NCBI GenBank assembly: GCA_963815295.1
Contig: CAWFFZ010000008.1
Location: forward strand, 124,001 to 188,000
Source: JACDHG01 sp963815295
Lineage (GTDB): Bacteria > Actinomycetota > Actinomycetes > Propionibacteriales > Nocardioidaceae
Direction of reading: 5' to 3'
Length of the DNA: 64,000 nt
The notes below the pieces were generated by a model. The model saw only the letters and a program-made list of their open reading frames with translations, was not told the DNA's origin and ran no database searches. The position numbers and the translations under genes are program-made. Below, in pieces: positions 24,307 through 32,152 of the stretch (within the stretch, counting starts at the first letter, position 1; every line of letters begins with the position of its first letter).

Positions 24307-25384
24307 GCCACTGACGCTGCCTCCTTACGAGGAAGCGCCGAACTTCGAGGGCTGGACCTGCCCGCTTCCGCTGCGGGACAGCCCGACCGTGCAGATGGGA
24401 CACGGGGGCGGAGGGGCGATGTCGGCGGAGTTGGTCGACCACGTGTTTCTGCCCAGCTTCGCCGACGCGGCCCTCGAACAGCTCGGTGACTCCGCAGTCA
24501 TGCCCTTCGCGGGCGGTCGGCTTGCGTTCTCGACCGACTCGTTCGTGGTGCGCCCACTGTTCTTCCCGGGCGGCAGCATTGGCGACCTCGCGGTGAACGG
24601 GACCGTCAACGACCTGGCGATGAGTGGTGCGAGTCCGCTCTTCCTCTCGACGGCGTTCATCCTCGAGGAGGGGACGGACATCACCGTGGTCGGCGCGATC
24701 TCCAAGCGACTAGGCGAGGCGGCGGTGCGAGCGGGAGTGCGCATCGTGACCGGTGACACCAAGGTGGTGGAGTCCGGGCACGGTGACGGGGTGTACATCA
24801 ACACGGCTGGTGTCGGCGTCGTACCGGACGGAGTGGAGATCCGCCCCGACCGCGCGCGGCCGGGCGACGTCGTCATTGTCAGCGGTGACATCGGCGTGCA
24901 CGGCATCGCGATCATGAGTGTGCGGGAGGGCCTGCAGTTCGGCACGGAGGTCGAAAGCGACTGCCAGCCATTGAATGGGCTGGTCGAGCAGATGCTCGGG
25001 GTCGGCAAGGACATCCACGTGCTGCGCGACCCGACTCGGGGTGGCCTGGCCAGCTCTCTCAACGAGATCGCGAGGGCATCGAAGGTCGGTGTGGCGCTGG
25101 TAGAGCGCCAGCTGCCCATCCCGGACGTCGTGGCGAACGCCTGCTCCTTCCTGGGTCTGGATCCCCTTCAGGTCGCCAACGAGGGGAAGTTGGTCGCGTT
25201 CGTTGCCCCTGAGGACGCCGACGAGGTGCTCGAGGCGATGCAGTCCCACCCGGCGGGAGCCGGCGCCTGCGTGATCGGGGAGTGCGTGGAGAAGCATCCC
25301 GGCATGGTGTCCACCACGACGGGCTTCGGTGCCTCGAGGATCGTCGACCTGCCCATCGGCGAGCAGCTGCCGCGGATCTGCTGA
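24299..25384 (+). CDS. hypE: Carbamoyl dehydratase HypE
   Basis: The 361-residue ATP-dependent enzyme of the PurM/SelD fold dehydrates the thiocarboxamide on its own C-terminal cysteine to thiocyanate, the CN donor. The protein ends PRIC, the hallmark reactive tail. Other family segments are GHGGGGAMS near 34-42, FSTDSFVVRPLFFPGG near 77-92, GDTKVVESGHGDGVYINT near 150-167 and DPTRGGLASSLNEIA near 243-257. The start appears to be TTG at 24299 with GGCGGAGG 9 bases upstream; no ATG/GTG lies at that spot. The 25389 gene follows after 4 bp. Confidence 0.95.
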   Translation: MAEPLTLPPYEEAPNFEGWTCPLPLRDSPTVQMGHGGGGAMSAELVDHVFLPSFADAALEQLGDSAVMPFAGGRLAFSTDSFVVRPLFFPGGSIGDLAVNGTVNDLAMSGASPLFLSTAFILEEGTDITVVGAISKRLGEAAVRAGVRIVTGDTKVVESGHGDGVYINTAGVGVVPDGVEIRPDRARPGDVVIVSGDIGVHGIAIMSVREGLQFGTEVESDCQPLNGLVEQMLGVGKDIHVLRDPTRGGLASSLNEIARASKVGVALVERQLPIPDVVANACSFLGLDPLQVANEGKLVAFVAPEDADEVLEAMQSHPAGAGACVIGECVEKHPGMVSTTTGFGASRIVDLPIGEQLPRIC

Positions 25385-25388
25385 CGAC

Positions 25389-25697
25389 ATGAAGTTCCTC
25401 GTCATCTGGAGCCTCGAGCAGTCGCTGCTTTCCGACGCGATGGTGCGCGCCATCGCGCGAATGCCGGAGTACGGCACCCGCCTGGAGGAGCAGCGGAAGG
25501 TGCTGCTGCGCTACCACATCGTGGGAGCCCATGGGGGTGCCTGGATCTACGACGTCGACTCACACGAGGAGTTCGAGCGGCTCCTCGCGATGGCGCCGGT
25601 CTTCAACTTCTCCCAGTACACCGTCCATCCGCTGGCAGACATGACGGGCGCAGACATGACGGGGGCAGAAATCACAGGAGTGGACCATGCCCCCTGA
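25389..25697 (+). CDS. Small muconolactone-isomerase-like (ferredoxin-fold) protein in the hyp operon
   Basis: The 102-residue cytoplasmic protein resembles the muconolactone delta-isomerase family. An N-terminal beta strand (MKFLVIWSL), a long helix (about 12-37), LLRYHIVGAHGGAWIYDVDS near 40-59 and a second helix ending in LLAMAPVFNFSQYTVHPL match that ferredoxin-like fold. Catechol-degradation genes are absent, so the isomerase reaction is unlikely. The C-terminus is a tandem 15-bp repeat encoding DMTGA, DMTGA and EITGV. The last unit also supplies the AGGAG for the next gene. It starts 4 bp after hypE and overlaps the XRE gene by 11 bp, so it is part of the hydrogenase-maturation transcript. 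Its role is unknown. Confidence 0.75.
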   Translation: MKFLVIWSLEQSLLSDAMVRAIARMPEYGTRLEEQRKVLLRYHIVGAHGGAWIYDVDSHEEFERLLAMAPVFNFSQYTVHPLADMTGADMTGAEITGVDHAP

Positions 25698-26103
25698 ATC
25701 GCCACGGGAGCTGGCTTCCCACGACGAGTGGAGCGAGCGACGGCATCTGGTGGTGAGCGAGCGCCTTCGTAGGCGGCGTCGGGAGCTGGGGCTTACGCAG
25801 ATGGACGTGGTGGTCCGGCTGCAGAGCCTCGGGGTGAACACCAGCAACAAGACCGTGTCCAGCCTGGAGCACGGGGCCGGCCTCCATCTGGCCAAGCTTC
25901 CCGAGATCGCCAGCGCGCTCGAATGCACCATCACCTACCTCGTGGGGCTCACCGACAGCCCGGCCCGCTGGGAGCCCGATGACCCGGCCCCCACGAGACG
26001 GGAAGCCGCCTCTCGGCCGGTGCAGCGCAGCGATACCGGAGCACCGTCCGAGCGGCCGTGGATCCTCGGCCCGCTTGAGCTGCCCAGGAAGACCCGGGCT
26101 TGA
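25687..26103 (+). CDS. XRE-family HTH regulator in the hyp operon
   Basis: The 138-residue DNA-binding protein has a helix-turn-helix at about 22-80 (SERLRRRRRELGLTQMDVVV, SNKTVSSLEHG, LPEIASALECTITYLVG). The C-terminal 50 residues are Pro/Arg-rich and look disordered. AGGAG precedes the ATG, which lies inside the end of the previous gene. Co-transcription with hypF-C-D-E suggests that it regulates hydrogenase maturation or structural genes, but no operator or signal is visible. The next gene begins 34 bp later. Confidence 0.85.
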   Translation: MPPESPRELASHDEWSERRHLVVSERLRRRRRELGLTQMDVVVRLQSLGVNTSNKTVSSLEHGAGLHLAKLPEIASALECTITYLVGLTDSPARWEPDDPAPTRREAASRPVQRSDTGAPSERPWILGPLELPRKTRA

Positions 26104-26137
26104 TGGCGGGCATAGGTGCGAGGGTTGGGCGAGGGTC

Positions 26138-26869
26138 TTGAGTGAGCGCGGCGCCCTGCTGTTCGCGCGCTACGCCTACCCGCCCAACGCGCTGGGCTAC
26201 TGCGGCCCCGCAGGTGCCGAGGTGATGCTGTCGCCGGACGCGACCGAAGAGATCGGGCGGCGGGCACGCCTGTTCGAGGGTGCGTGGGCGTACCTCCAGG
26301 TGATCGCGGAGTGCTCAGGGGTCAGCGACCCGCTGGACGAGCGCGCGGTCGAGGCGTACTGGGTCGGGAACGACCTTCTCGACCGCGTGGACCCGGCACG
26401 GCTCGTGGCGCGTCTCTCCGAGCTGTTCCGCGGCCAGATCGGCGGGACCTGGCGCGAGGCCTCCGCGCGGGCCCGTCCCCATCACAGCTTCCAGGTGTTC
26501 GAGGTCTACCCCTGGGCGGAGCGACTCACACCTGGGCATGAGCTTCCCAAAAACCAGATCGTGGCCCAGATCCTGGATCGATGCCGGATCCGGACCGGCC
26601 GCGTCCAGGAGGTCCGGGGCGAGCAGGCCCTGGTGGAGTCACGGGAGTTGGCGTGGGACGGCCGTTTCTTCCGCTCGGACCAACGGGAGGAATGGGCCAC
26701 CTGGTCGGTGGGAGGCTCGTCGCTGCTCGAAGGGCTGTCTCCGGGCGACGCCGTCGCTCTGCACTGGGACTGGATCTGCGACGTACTGACTGACGAGCAA
26801 GTACGCCGGATCGAGGCAGCAGAGGACGCCCAGCTAGTGAGTCTGGGCTTGGTCAGCACCAGCCGGTGA
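26138..26869 (+). CDS. Uncharacterised protein of hydrogenase loci (DUF6390-like)
   Basis: The 243-residue cytoplasmic protein has no recognised catalytic domain. It begins SERGALLFARYAYPPNALGY with CGP directly after. It contains FEGAWAYLQVIAECSGV near 46, EAYWVGNDLLDRVD near 72, HHSFQVFEVYPWAERL near 117 and a C-terminal ALHWDWICD. From memory this matches a family annotated DUF6390 that accompanies actinobacterial [NiFe]-hydrogenase genes (recalled, not checked). The apparent start is TTG 26138 with GCGAGGG just upstream. An in-frame ATG at 25979 would overlap the whole end of the XRE gene and is less likely. It is the last gene of the cluster. Confidence 0.75.
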   Translation: MSERGALLFARYAYPPNALGYCGPAGAEVMLSPDATEEIGRRARLFEGAWAYLQVIAECSGVSDPLDERAVEAYWVGNDLLDRVDPARLVARLSELFRGQIGGTWREASARARPHHSFQVFEVYPWAERLTPGHELPKNQIVAQILDRCRIRTGRVQEVRGEQALVESRELAWDGRFFRSDQREEWATWSVGGSSLLEGLSPGDAVALHWDWICDVLTDEQVRRIEAAEDAQLVSLGLVSTSR

Positions 26870-26872
26870 GGA

Positions 26873-27181
26873 TCACGTCTCGTCTCGGTCGTAGGGACTG
26901 CACAGTCGCTTCGCTGCATCGACGGCCCGCAGAATCGCGTCCAGTGGATTGCGTCCCAGTTGCCTGACGGGTGCCCCGTCGAGTCTGGGGCAGTGCCCTC
27001 GCCCTCCGACCCCGCTAGCGCGGGCAATGAGAAGAGTCAGTGCAGCGGACAAGTCGTCGGCGGTTTTCAACGGCTGTTCGAAGTCGAGCCGTCGGTCTCG
27101 ATGGCCGGTGGCGTACTGGAGGCGTAGTCCGAGCCCGCAGCGATCCAGCCGGAGTCGCCACCGCGGACCACGGCCAGGCAT
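26873..27181 (-). CDS. Hypothetical 102-aa protein, doubtful
   Basis: An open frame of 102 residues runs on the minus strand in an otherwise gene-free 394-bp interval. Its ATG (27181) coincides with the first base of the iron box, so a leaderless iron-regulated transcript diverging from the siderophore operon is conceivable. The product is basic, contains one helical stretch (LKTADDLSAALTLLIARASG) and has no recognisable domain. Third-position GC is high but lower than in neighbouring genes. It converges with the preceding hyp-cluster gene, ending 3 bp from it. It could equally be a chance frame. Confidence 0.3.
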   Translation of the reverse strand: MPGRGPRWRLRLDRCGLGLRLQYATGHRDRRLDFEQPLKTADDLSAALTLLIARASGVGGRGHCPRLDGAPVRQLGRNPLDAILRAVDAAKRLCSPYDRDET

Positions 27182-27199
27182 TAGGCAAGGCTTACCTTA
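27181..27199 (+). promoter_or_regulatory. DtxR/IdeR-type iron box
   Basis: TTAGGCAAGGCTTACCTTA closely follows the IdeR/DtxR consensus TTAGGTTAGSCTAACCTAA. A second, overlapping half-matching site (TTTAGGCTACCC, 27200-27211) follows. The box lies 65 bp upstream of the iron-siderophore binding protein, so iron-dependent repression of the uptake operon is expected. Confidence 0.75.
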
Positions 27200-27263
27200 T
27201 TTAGGCTACCCTTTGTCAAAGTCAATGCGCCAGTGCCCGATCTACGAGCAGGAGACAACCTTC

Positions 27264-28268
27264 GTGTCCAGGTACAGGAAGACAGCGGCCGTGATGGCGG
27301 CGACGCTTGCGGCCAGCGTCCTCGCAGCCTGTGGGTCGGACTCCAGGGACGATGGCGAGACCAGTGGAGGTCCGTGGACCTACACCGACGCCTCGGGCAA
27401 GACCGTGACTGCGGAGTCGACTCCGACCCGGATCATCGCGCACGCCGGTGAGGCGGCCGCGCTCATGTCGTTCGGCATCAAGCCGGTCGGTATCTACGGT
27501 GATGTGCCGGTCGAGGACGACCCCAGCCTGAAGAACCTGGACCTGTCCGGGATCACGATTCTCGGTGAGACCTGGGGCGAGATCGACATCGAGAAGGCGG
27601 CGACACTCAATCCCGACCTGATCGTGGCCGACTGGTGGCCGGTCGAGAAGGCCTACTCAGGCATGGAAGAAGGAGTCAAGGAGGAGAGCAAGAAGATCAA
27701 GGAGCTCGCGCCGGTCGTCGGTGCGGCCCAGGGCGACTCGATCGTCACGCTCATCGCGGGATACGAGAAGCTCGCCGAGAGCCTGGGTGCCGACCTGAGC
27801 GACCCTGAGATCGCCCAGGGCAAGGACGACTTCGAAGCCGCCGTCGCCGACTTCCAGGACACCTTGGCCGACAAGGAGGGGCTCACTGCACTCGCGGTCT
27901 CTCCGACCTCGGACCTGCTGTACGTCGCGGTGCCTGAGCACGCCCCAGAGCTCCTGGACTTCCAGAAGTGGGGCCTCGACGTGATCGACCCGACACACCC
28001 GGACAAGGCCTTCCCCTACTGGGAGAACCTGAGCTGGGAAAACGCGGACAAGTACCAACCGGACCTCCTGCTAATGGATGACAGGTCCTACCCCGCCAAC
28101 GTGAAGACGGCCGAGGACCAGCCAACCTGGGACAGCATCAAGGCCGCTGAAGCAGGGGCCACCGTCCCCTGGCCGGCGTACTGGCTGCACACGTACCCGG
28201 ACTACGCGGAGCAGTTGCAGGCGCTGACCGAGGCTCTCGAAGCGGCCGACCCGGCCTCCGGCGAGTAA
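27264..28268 (+). CDS. Iron-siderophore ABC transporter substrate-binding lipoprotein
   Basis: The 334-residue lipoprotein captures ferric siderophores outside the membrane. The signal peptide starts VSRYRKTAAVMAATLAASV and ends in the lipobox LAAC (about residues 20-23). The FepB/FhuD-type fold follows, with TRIIAHAGEAAALMSFGIKPVGIYG-like sequence near 50-75 (split: the first strand, then the long helix), NPDLIVADWWP near 115 and a C-terminal Trp/Tyr-rich pocket (WPAYWLHTYPDY). GTG 27264 has AGGAGA 9 bases upstream; the frame is open much further upstream but without a signal peptide. It heads the five-gene iron operon behind the iron box. Confidence 0.92.
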   Translation: MSRYRKTAAVMAATLAASVLAACGSDSRDDGETSGGPWTYTDASGKTVTAESTPTRIIAHAGEAAALMSFGIKPVGIYGDVPVEDDPSLKNLDLSGITILGETWGEIDIEKAATLNPDLIVADWWPVEKAYSGMEEGVKEESKKIKELAPVVGAAQGDSIVTLIAGYEKLAESLGADLSDPEIAQGKDDFEAAVADFQDTLADKEGLTALAVSPTSDLLYVAVPEHAPELLDFQKWGLDVIDPTHPDKAFPYWENLSWENADKYQPDLLLMDDRSYPANVKTAEDQPTWDSIKAAEAGATVPWPAYWLHTYPDYAEQLQALTEALEAADPASGE

Positions 28269-28273
28269 GTGCC

Positions 28274-29308
28274 GTGACGACCAGCATCGCGGGTGTGCGC
28301 CCGGCCAGGACCTCCGGTGCCCTGGTCGCCGGGCTGGTCGGCCTGGGCGCCTGCCTATTTCTGGTCGTGATCGGCAGCATCACCCTCGGCTCACGCTCGA
28401 TCACGTTCGACACGATTGTCGACGCGTTCCTCCATTACGACGCGAGCTCGGCTGCGGAGACTGTGGTGCGCGACATGCGGGTCCCAAGGACACTGCTGGG
28501 ACTGGCCGCGGGAGCGGCGCTCGGGCTCAGCGGTGCGCTGCTGCAAGGTGTCACCCGCAACCCGCTCGCCGATCCGGGCATCATGGGGATCAATGCGGGT
28601 GCGGCGGCTCTGGTCGTGCTCGGGATCTCGGTGCTCGGTATCACTTCTGCCTCCGGATATGTATGGCTTGCGCTCGTGGGTGCCGGCCTCGCCACGGTGT
28701 TCGTGTATACCGTCGCGTCACTCGGCCGGGAGGGCGCCACACCGGTCAAGCTCGCGCTCGCCGGAGCGGCCGTGACCGCCGGCCTGTCCTCGATCACCAC
28801 CGGCATCGTGATGACGAACCTCGAAGCCCTCAACCAGATGCGCTTTTGGCAGGTCGGTTCGCTCGCCGGCCGCTACATGCCCGTGTTCTGGCAGGTGGCT
28901 CCGTTCTTCGCCGTGGGCTTGGTGATGGCGATGCTGTGCGGGCGGGCGCTCAATGGCCTCGCGATGGGTGAGGACACCGCTCGATCCCTCGGACAACGGG
29001 TCGGTACTAGCAGGGCACTGATCTTCCTCACCGTGGCGATCCTCTGCGGTGCGGCGACCGCCGCATGTGGTCCCATCGTGTTCATCGGCCTCGTCGTTCC
29101 TCACATCGCCCGCGCGGTGTGCGGTCCCGACTATCGCTGGATCCTGCCGTACTCGTTGATCCTCACACCGACCCTGTTCCTCGCCGCTGACATCTTCGGT
29201 CGGCTCTTGCTCAACCCGGGCGAGCTCGAGGTCGGTGTCGTCCTCGGAGTCCTCGGGGCACCAGTGTTCGTCGCCCTGGTCCGTTACCGCGACCTTGCGG
29301 AGCTGTGA
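28274..29308 (+). CDS. FecCD-family iron-siderophore permease (subunit 1)
   Basis: The 344-residue permease subunit has about nine to ten hydrophobic helices. Family motifs are RVPRTLLGLAAGAALGLSGA (about 72-91), LLQGVTRNPLADPGIMGINAGA following it, and FIGLVVPHIARAVCGPDYRW near 272-291. The cytoplasmic loop with EDTARSLGQRVG (about 233-244) would contact the ATPase. It starts with GTG 5 bp after the binding-protein gene. The stop overlaps the start of the second permease by one base. Confidence 0.93.
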   Translation: MTTSIAGVRPARTSGALVAGLVGLGACLFLVVIGSITLGSRSITFDTIVDAFLHYDASSAAETVVRDMRVPRTLLGLAAGAALGLSGALLQGVTRNPLADPGIMGINAGAAALVVLGISVLGITSASGYVWLALVGAGLATVFVYTVASLGREGATPVKLALAGAAVTAGLSSITTGIVMTNLEALNQMRFWQVGSLAGRYMPVFWQVAPFFAVGLVMAMLCGRALNGLAMGEDTARSLGQRVGTSRALIFLTVAILCGAATAACGPIVFIGLVVPHIARAVCGPDYRWILPYSLILTPTLFLAADIFGRLLLNPGELEVGVVLGVLGAPVFVALVRYRDLAEL

Positions 29309-30366
29309 TGGTCCTGCTCAGCCCTGCCCCGACCGGCTCGATCCCTTCGCCGGTTCGCGCCGACCGACGTGCGCGGCGTCGCCGTGGCCACGTCGTGACC
29401 ATTTCTCTCGCGGTGCTGGCCTGCGCGTTGTTCGTGCTGACGATGATGGTCGGCAGCTACTTCGTCTCGGGTATCGACGTCGTCAAGTCCGTGCTCCATA
29501 TCTCTGACGACACCGGGGTGGACTTCATTGTGCAGGAGCTGCGGTTGCCCCGGGCAACTGCGGGGCTGGCGGTGGGGCTGGCTCTCGGGATCTCCGGGAC
29601 GTTGTTCCAGCAGCTGTTGGCGAACCCGCTCGCCTCTCCCGATTTCGTCGGTATCTCCTCCGGCGCAAGCCTGGCTGCGGTCGCAGGCATCGTCATGTTC
29701 CAGACCGGCGGCTACGAGATCCCTGCCCTGGCACTGGGTGGGGCCTTCGGCAGCGCCACGCTGATCTACCTGCTTGCCTGGCGGGGCGGCATCAGCGGCT
29801 ACCGGCTGATCCTTGTCGGCATCGGCGTCTCGCAGTTCATGCTCTCGATCGTGACGTATCTGATCGCCCGCGCAGACATCTACGAAGCGCGGGAGGCCAT
29901 GCACTGGCTGGTCGGCTCGATCGGCCAGTCCGGTGGGCCCGAGCTGCGCGCGCTTATCGTGAGCCTCCTGGTCCTCGTCCCGCTTGCTCTTATCCTCAAC
30001 CGCCCACTCCGGGCGCTCGAGCTGGGCGACGACTCCGCGGCTGCACTCGGCACCCGCGTCGAGCTGTCCCGCCTCGGGCTCATCGCTGTCTCGATCTCCC
30101 TCGTCGCCTTCGCCACCGCGGTCGCGGGTCCGATTGCTTTCGTGGCGCTCGTGGCCGGACCGATCGCGCACCGGATCCTGGGTCCGGCGCCGGGCGGCAT
30201 CATCGCCTCCGCACTGGTGGGCGCGAGCATCGTCCTCGCTTCCGACCTGGTTTCTCAGCACCTCATGCCCATGGCCCTGCCTACCGGGGTGGTCACCGGT
30301 GCGGTCGGTGCTCCATATCTGATCTGGCTCCTTGCGACCGTCAACAGACAAGGACGCGGCGGATGA
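29308..30366 (+). CDS. FecCD-family iron-siderophore permease (subunit 2)
   Basis: The 352-residue partner permease forms the other half of the channel. The cytoplasmic N-terminus is Arg-rich (ADRRARRRRGH). Helices start near residue 28. Motifs RLPRATAGLAVGLALGISG, FQQLLANPLASPDFVGISSG and the ATPase-contact loop GDDSAAALGTRV are present. ATG 29308 shares its first base with the stop of subunit 1 (TGATG). An in-frame GTG three bases earlier is possible. It overlaps the ATPase gene by 4 bases. Confidence 0.93.
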   Translation: MVLLSPAPTGSIPSPVRADRRARRRRGHVVTISLAVLACALFVLTMMVGSYFVSGIDVVKSVLHISDDTGVDFIVQELRLPRATAGLAVGLALGISGTLFQQLLANPLASPDFVGISSGASLAAVAGIVMFQTGGYEIPALALGGAFGSATLIYLLAWRGGISGYRLILVGIGVSQFMLSIVTYLIARADIYEAREAMHWLVGSIGQSGGPELRALIVSLLVLVPLALILNRPLRALELGDDSAAALGTRVELSRLGLIAVSISLVAFATAVAGPIAFVALVAGPIAHRILGPAPGGIIASALVGASIVLASDLVSQHLMPMALPTGVVTGAVGAPYLIWLLATVNRQGRGG

Positions 30367-31214
30367 ATACTCACGACCTACGCGCGAAGGACCTCGCCCT
30401 GGGCTACGACTCCACGGACGTGGTCTCCGGTCTGGATGTCGAGATCCCCGACGGGAAGATCACCGTCATCGTCGGAGCCAACGCGTGTGGCAAGTCGACC
30501 CTCCTGCGAGGGATGGCACGACTCTTGAGACCTCGCACGGGAGCGGTCTACCTCGACGGCAAGGCCGTGCACGAGATGAGGACGCATGACGTTGCGACCA
30601 TCATGGGTCTGCTGCCGCAGACTCCTGTTGCTCCCGATGGGATCACCGTCGGTGACCTGGTGGGCAGAGGACGTTATCCGCACCAGGGCTGGTTCCGGAA
30701 GTGGAGTGGCCAAGACGAGGCAGCAGTCGAGAACGCCCTCGCGTCGACCGGGATCAGCGACCTGGTGCACCGCCGTATCCAAGACCTCTCCGGCGGGCAG
30801 CGGCAACGGGTGTGGGTGGCCATGGCCCTCGCGCAGGAGACGGACTTGCTGCTCCTCGACGAGCCGACCACCTTCCTTGACATCAACCATCAGGTCGAGC
30901 TGCTCGACCTGTTCACCGACCTCAACCGCGAGTCGGGCAAGACGATCGTGATCGTGCTCCACGACCTCAACCTTGCCTGCCGCTACGCCGATCACATCAT
31001 CGCAATGAAGTCAGGCACGATCCTTGCCGAGGGTGCTCCGCGCGACGTGGTGAACCCGACTGTGGTGACCGAGGTGTTCGGGCTGGCGTGTGCGGTGATC
31101 CCCGACCCGCTCACCGGCACACCCATGATCGTGCCGCACGGTCGTCATCACGTGCTCCCGCAGAGTCCAGCCCTCGCCGACTGCGCGCCTTGGGGAAGTC
31201 GCTCGAATGCGTGA
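30363..31214 (+). CDS. Iron-siderophore ABC transporter ATP-binding protein (FepC-type)
   Basis: The 283-residue ATPase powers the two FecCD subunits. Walker A is GANACGKST (about 37-45), in which the usual Gly-Pro is replaced by Ala-Asn. The Q-loop lies in LLPQTP, the signature LSGGQRQRVW is near 141-150, Walker B LLLLDEPTTFLD near 160-171, and the switch His in VLHDLNLA near 196. The last 40 residues extend beyond the usual 250-260 and contain His-rich HGRHHVLPQ. It overlaps permease 2 by 4 bases. The siderophore reductase follows after 20 bp. Confidence 0.94.
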   Translation: MNTHDLRAKDLALGYDSTDVVSGLDVEIPDGKITVIVGANACGKSTLLRGMARLLRPRTGAVYLDGKAVHEMRTHDVATIMGLLPQTPVAPDGITVGDLVGRGRYPHQGWFRKWSGQDEAAVENALASTGISDLVHRRIQDLSGGQRQRVWVAMALAQETDLLLLDEPTTFLDINHQVELLDLFTDLNRESGKTIVIVLHDLNLACRYADHIIAMKSGTILAEGAPRDVVNPTVVTEVFGLACAVIPDPLTGTPMIVPHGRHHVLPQSPALADCAPWGSRSNA

Positions 31215-31234
31215 ATCGTGCCTGAGCTGGCCCG

Positions 31235-32134
31235 GTGACTGACTTGCGCGAACTGGAGATGCGTGTCTACCGCGCCGAGGTGGTCCGCGTCGTCGACCTC
31301 ACACCTTCCCTGCGCAGGATCGTGTTTGGCGGGACTGACCTGAAGGACTTCGAGACGACGGGGGTCGGCGACGAGTATCTCCGGGTGCTCATGCCGGCCG
31401 CCGGGGAGACCGAGCCTGTGCTCCCGGAGATCACCGCCGGGGTCTTTGACTACGGAGCGGTCGATCTAAGCCTGCTGCGGACTTACACGGTCCGTGATTT
31501 CGACCGTAAGACCGGCGAGGTGACCATCGACTTCGTCCTGCATGCCCAAGGCGTCGCCACCACGTGGGCCCGCGCGGCAACACCCGGTGATGTCGTGGGA
31601 CTGAACACGCCGACCGCGATGTACGACCCGCCTGACGATCTCGCGTGGCAGGTGCTGGTGGCGGACTGTGCCGGGCTTCCCGCGCTCTGCCGGATCCTCG
31701 AGAACACCCCCCACGGGGTCAGCAACCGGGTCGTCGTCGAGGTCCCCGACGAGCATCACCACACTGACCTGCCCGCGCATCCGCGCGTCGAAGTGACGTG
31801 GGTCCACGGCGGGAACGGGCACCGCCCGAGCCACCTCAACGAGGTAGTCCGCTCCCTCGCCCGTCCCGATGACCCCAGAGGCTACGTCTGGGTCGCCGGT
31901 GAGTCGAAGGCGCTTCGCGGTGTCCGCCGGTACCTCCGTCGTGAGCTCGGCCTGCCGGCGTCGGCGTACAAAGCCGTCGGCTACTGGATCGAGCACGCCG
32001 AGGAATGGCAGACGCGGTACGACGCCCTTGACGACTCCACCAGATCCACCCTCGAGGCCCTGTGGCAACAGGACCGTGCCGAGGAGGAGATCGAGGAAGA
32101 ATACGACGAGCGACTGGCCGCTCTGGGGTTGTGA
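31235..32134 (+). CDS. Siderophore-interacting protein (FAD-dependent ferric-siderophore reductase, ViuB/SIP type)
   Basis: The 299-residue cytoplasmic flavoprotein releases iron from imported ferric siderophores by reduction. The FAD domain contains LRRIVFGG near 23-30 and the flavin-binding RTYTVRDFD near 87-95. The NAD(P)H domain contains WVAGESKALRGVRRYLRRELG near 219-239 (split for display after YLRR), and YKAVGYW near 244-250 is the SIP-specific end. The C-terminal acidic tail (EEEIEEEYDERL) is additional. It starts with GTG 31235, 20 bp after the ATPase, completing the iron operon. No siderophore biosynthesis gene is present, so the system may take up foreign siderophores. Confidence 0.92.
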   Translation: MTDLRELEMRVYRAEVVRVVDLTPSLRRIVFGGTDLKDFETTGVGDEYLRVLMPAAGETEPVLPEITAGVFDYGAVDLSLLRTYTVRDFDRKTGEVTIDFVLHAQGVATTWARAATPGDVVGLNTPTAMYDPPDDLAWQVLVADCAGLPALCRILENTPHGVSNRVVVEVPDEHHHTDLPAHPRVEVTWVHGGNGHRPSHLNEVVRSLARPDDPRGYVWVAGESKALRGVRRYLRRELGLPASAYKAVGYWIEHAEEWQTRYDALDDSTRSTLEALWQQDRAEEEIEEEYDERLAALGL

Positions 32135-32152
32135 CGAGCCTAGGATTATCGC

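Noticed and set aside
26949..27263. Upstream extension of the iron-binding lipoprotein to 26949
   Set aside because: It would run through the iron box and remove the N-terminal signal peptide and lipobox from the start.
20180..28268. Genomic island integrated at the tRNA with the UAA anticodon
   Set aside because: The hyp cluster follows the tRNA directly, but no integrase is present and I found no copy of the tRNA 3' end downstream that could be the other attachment site.
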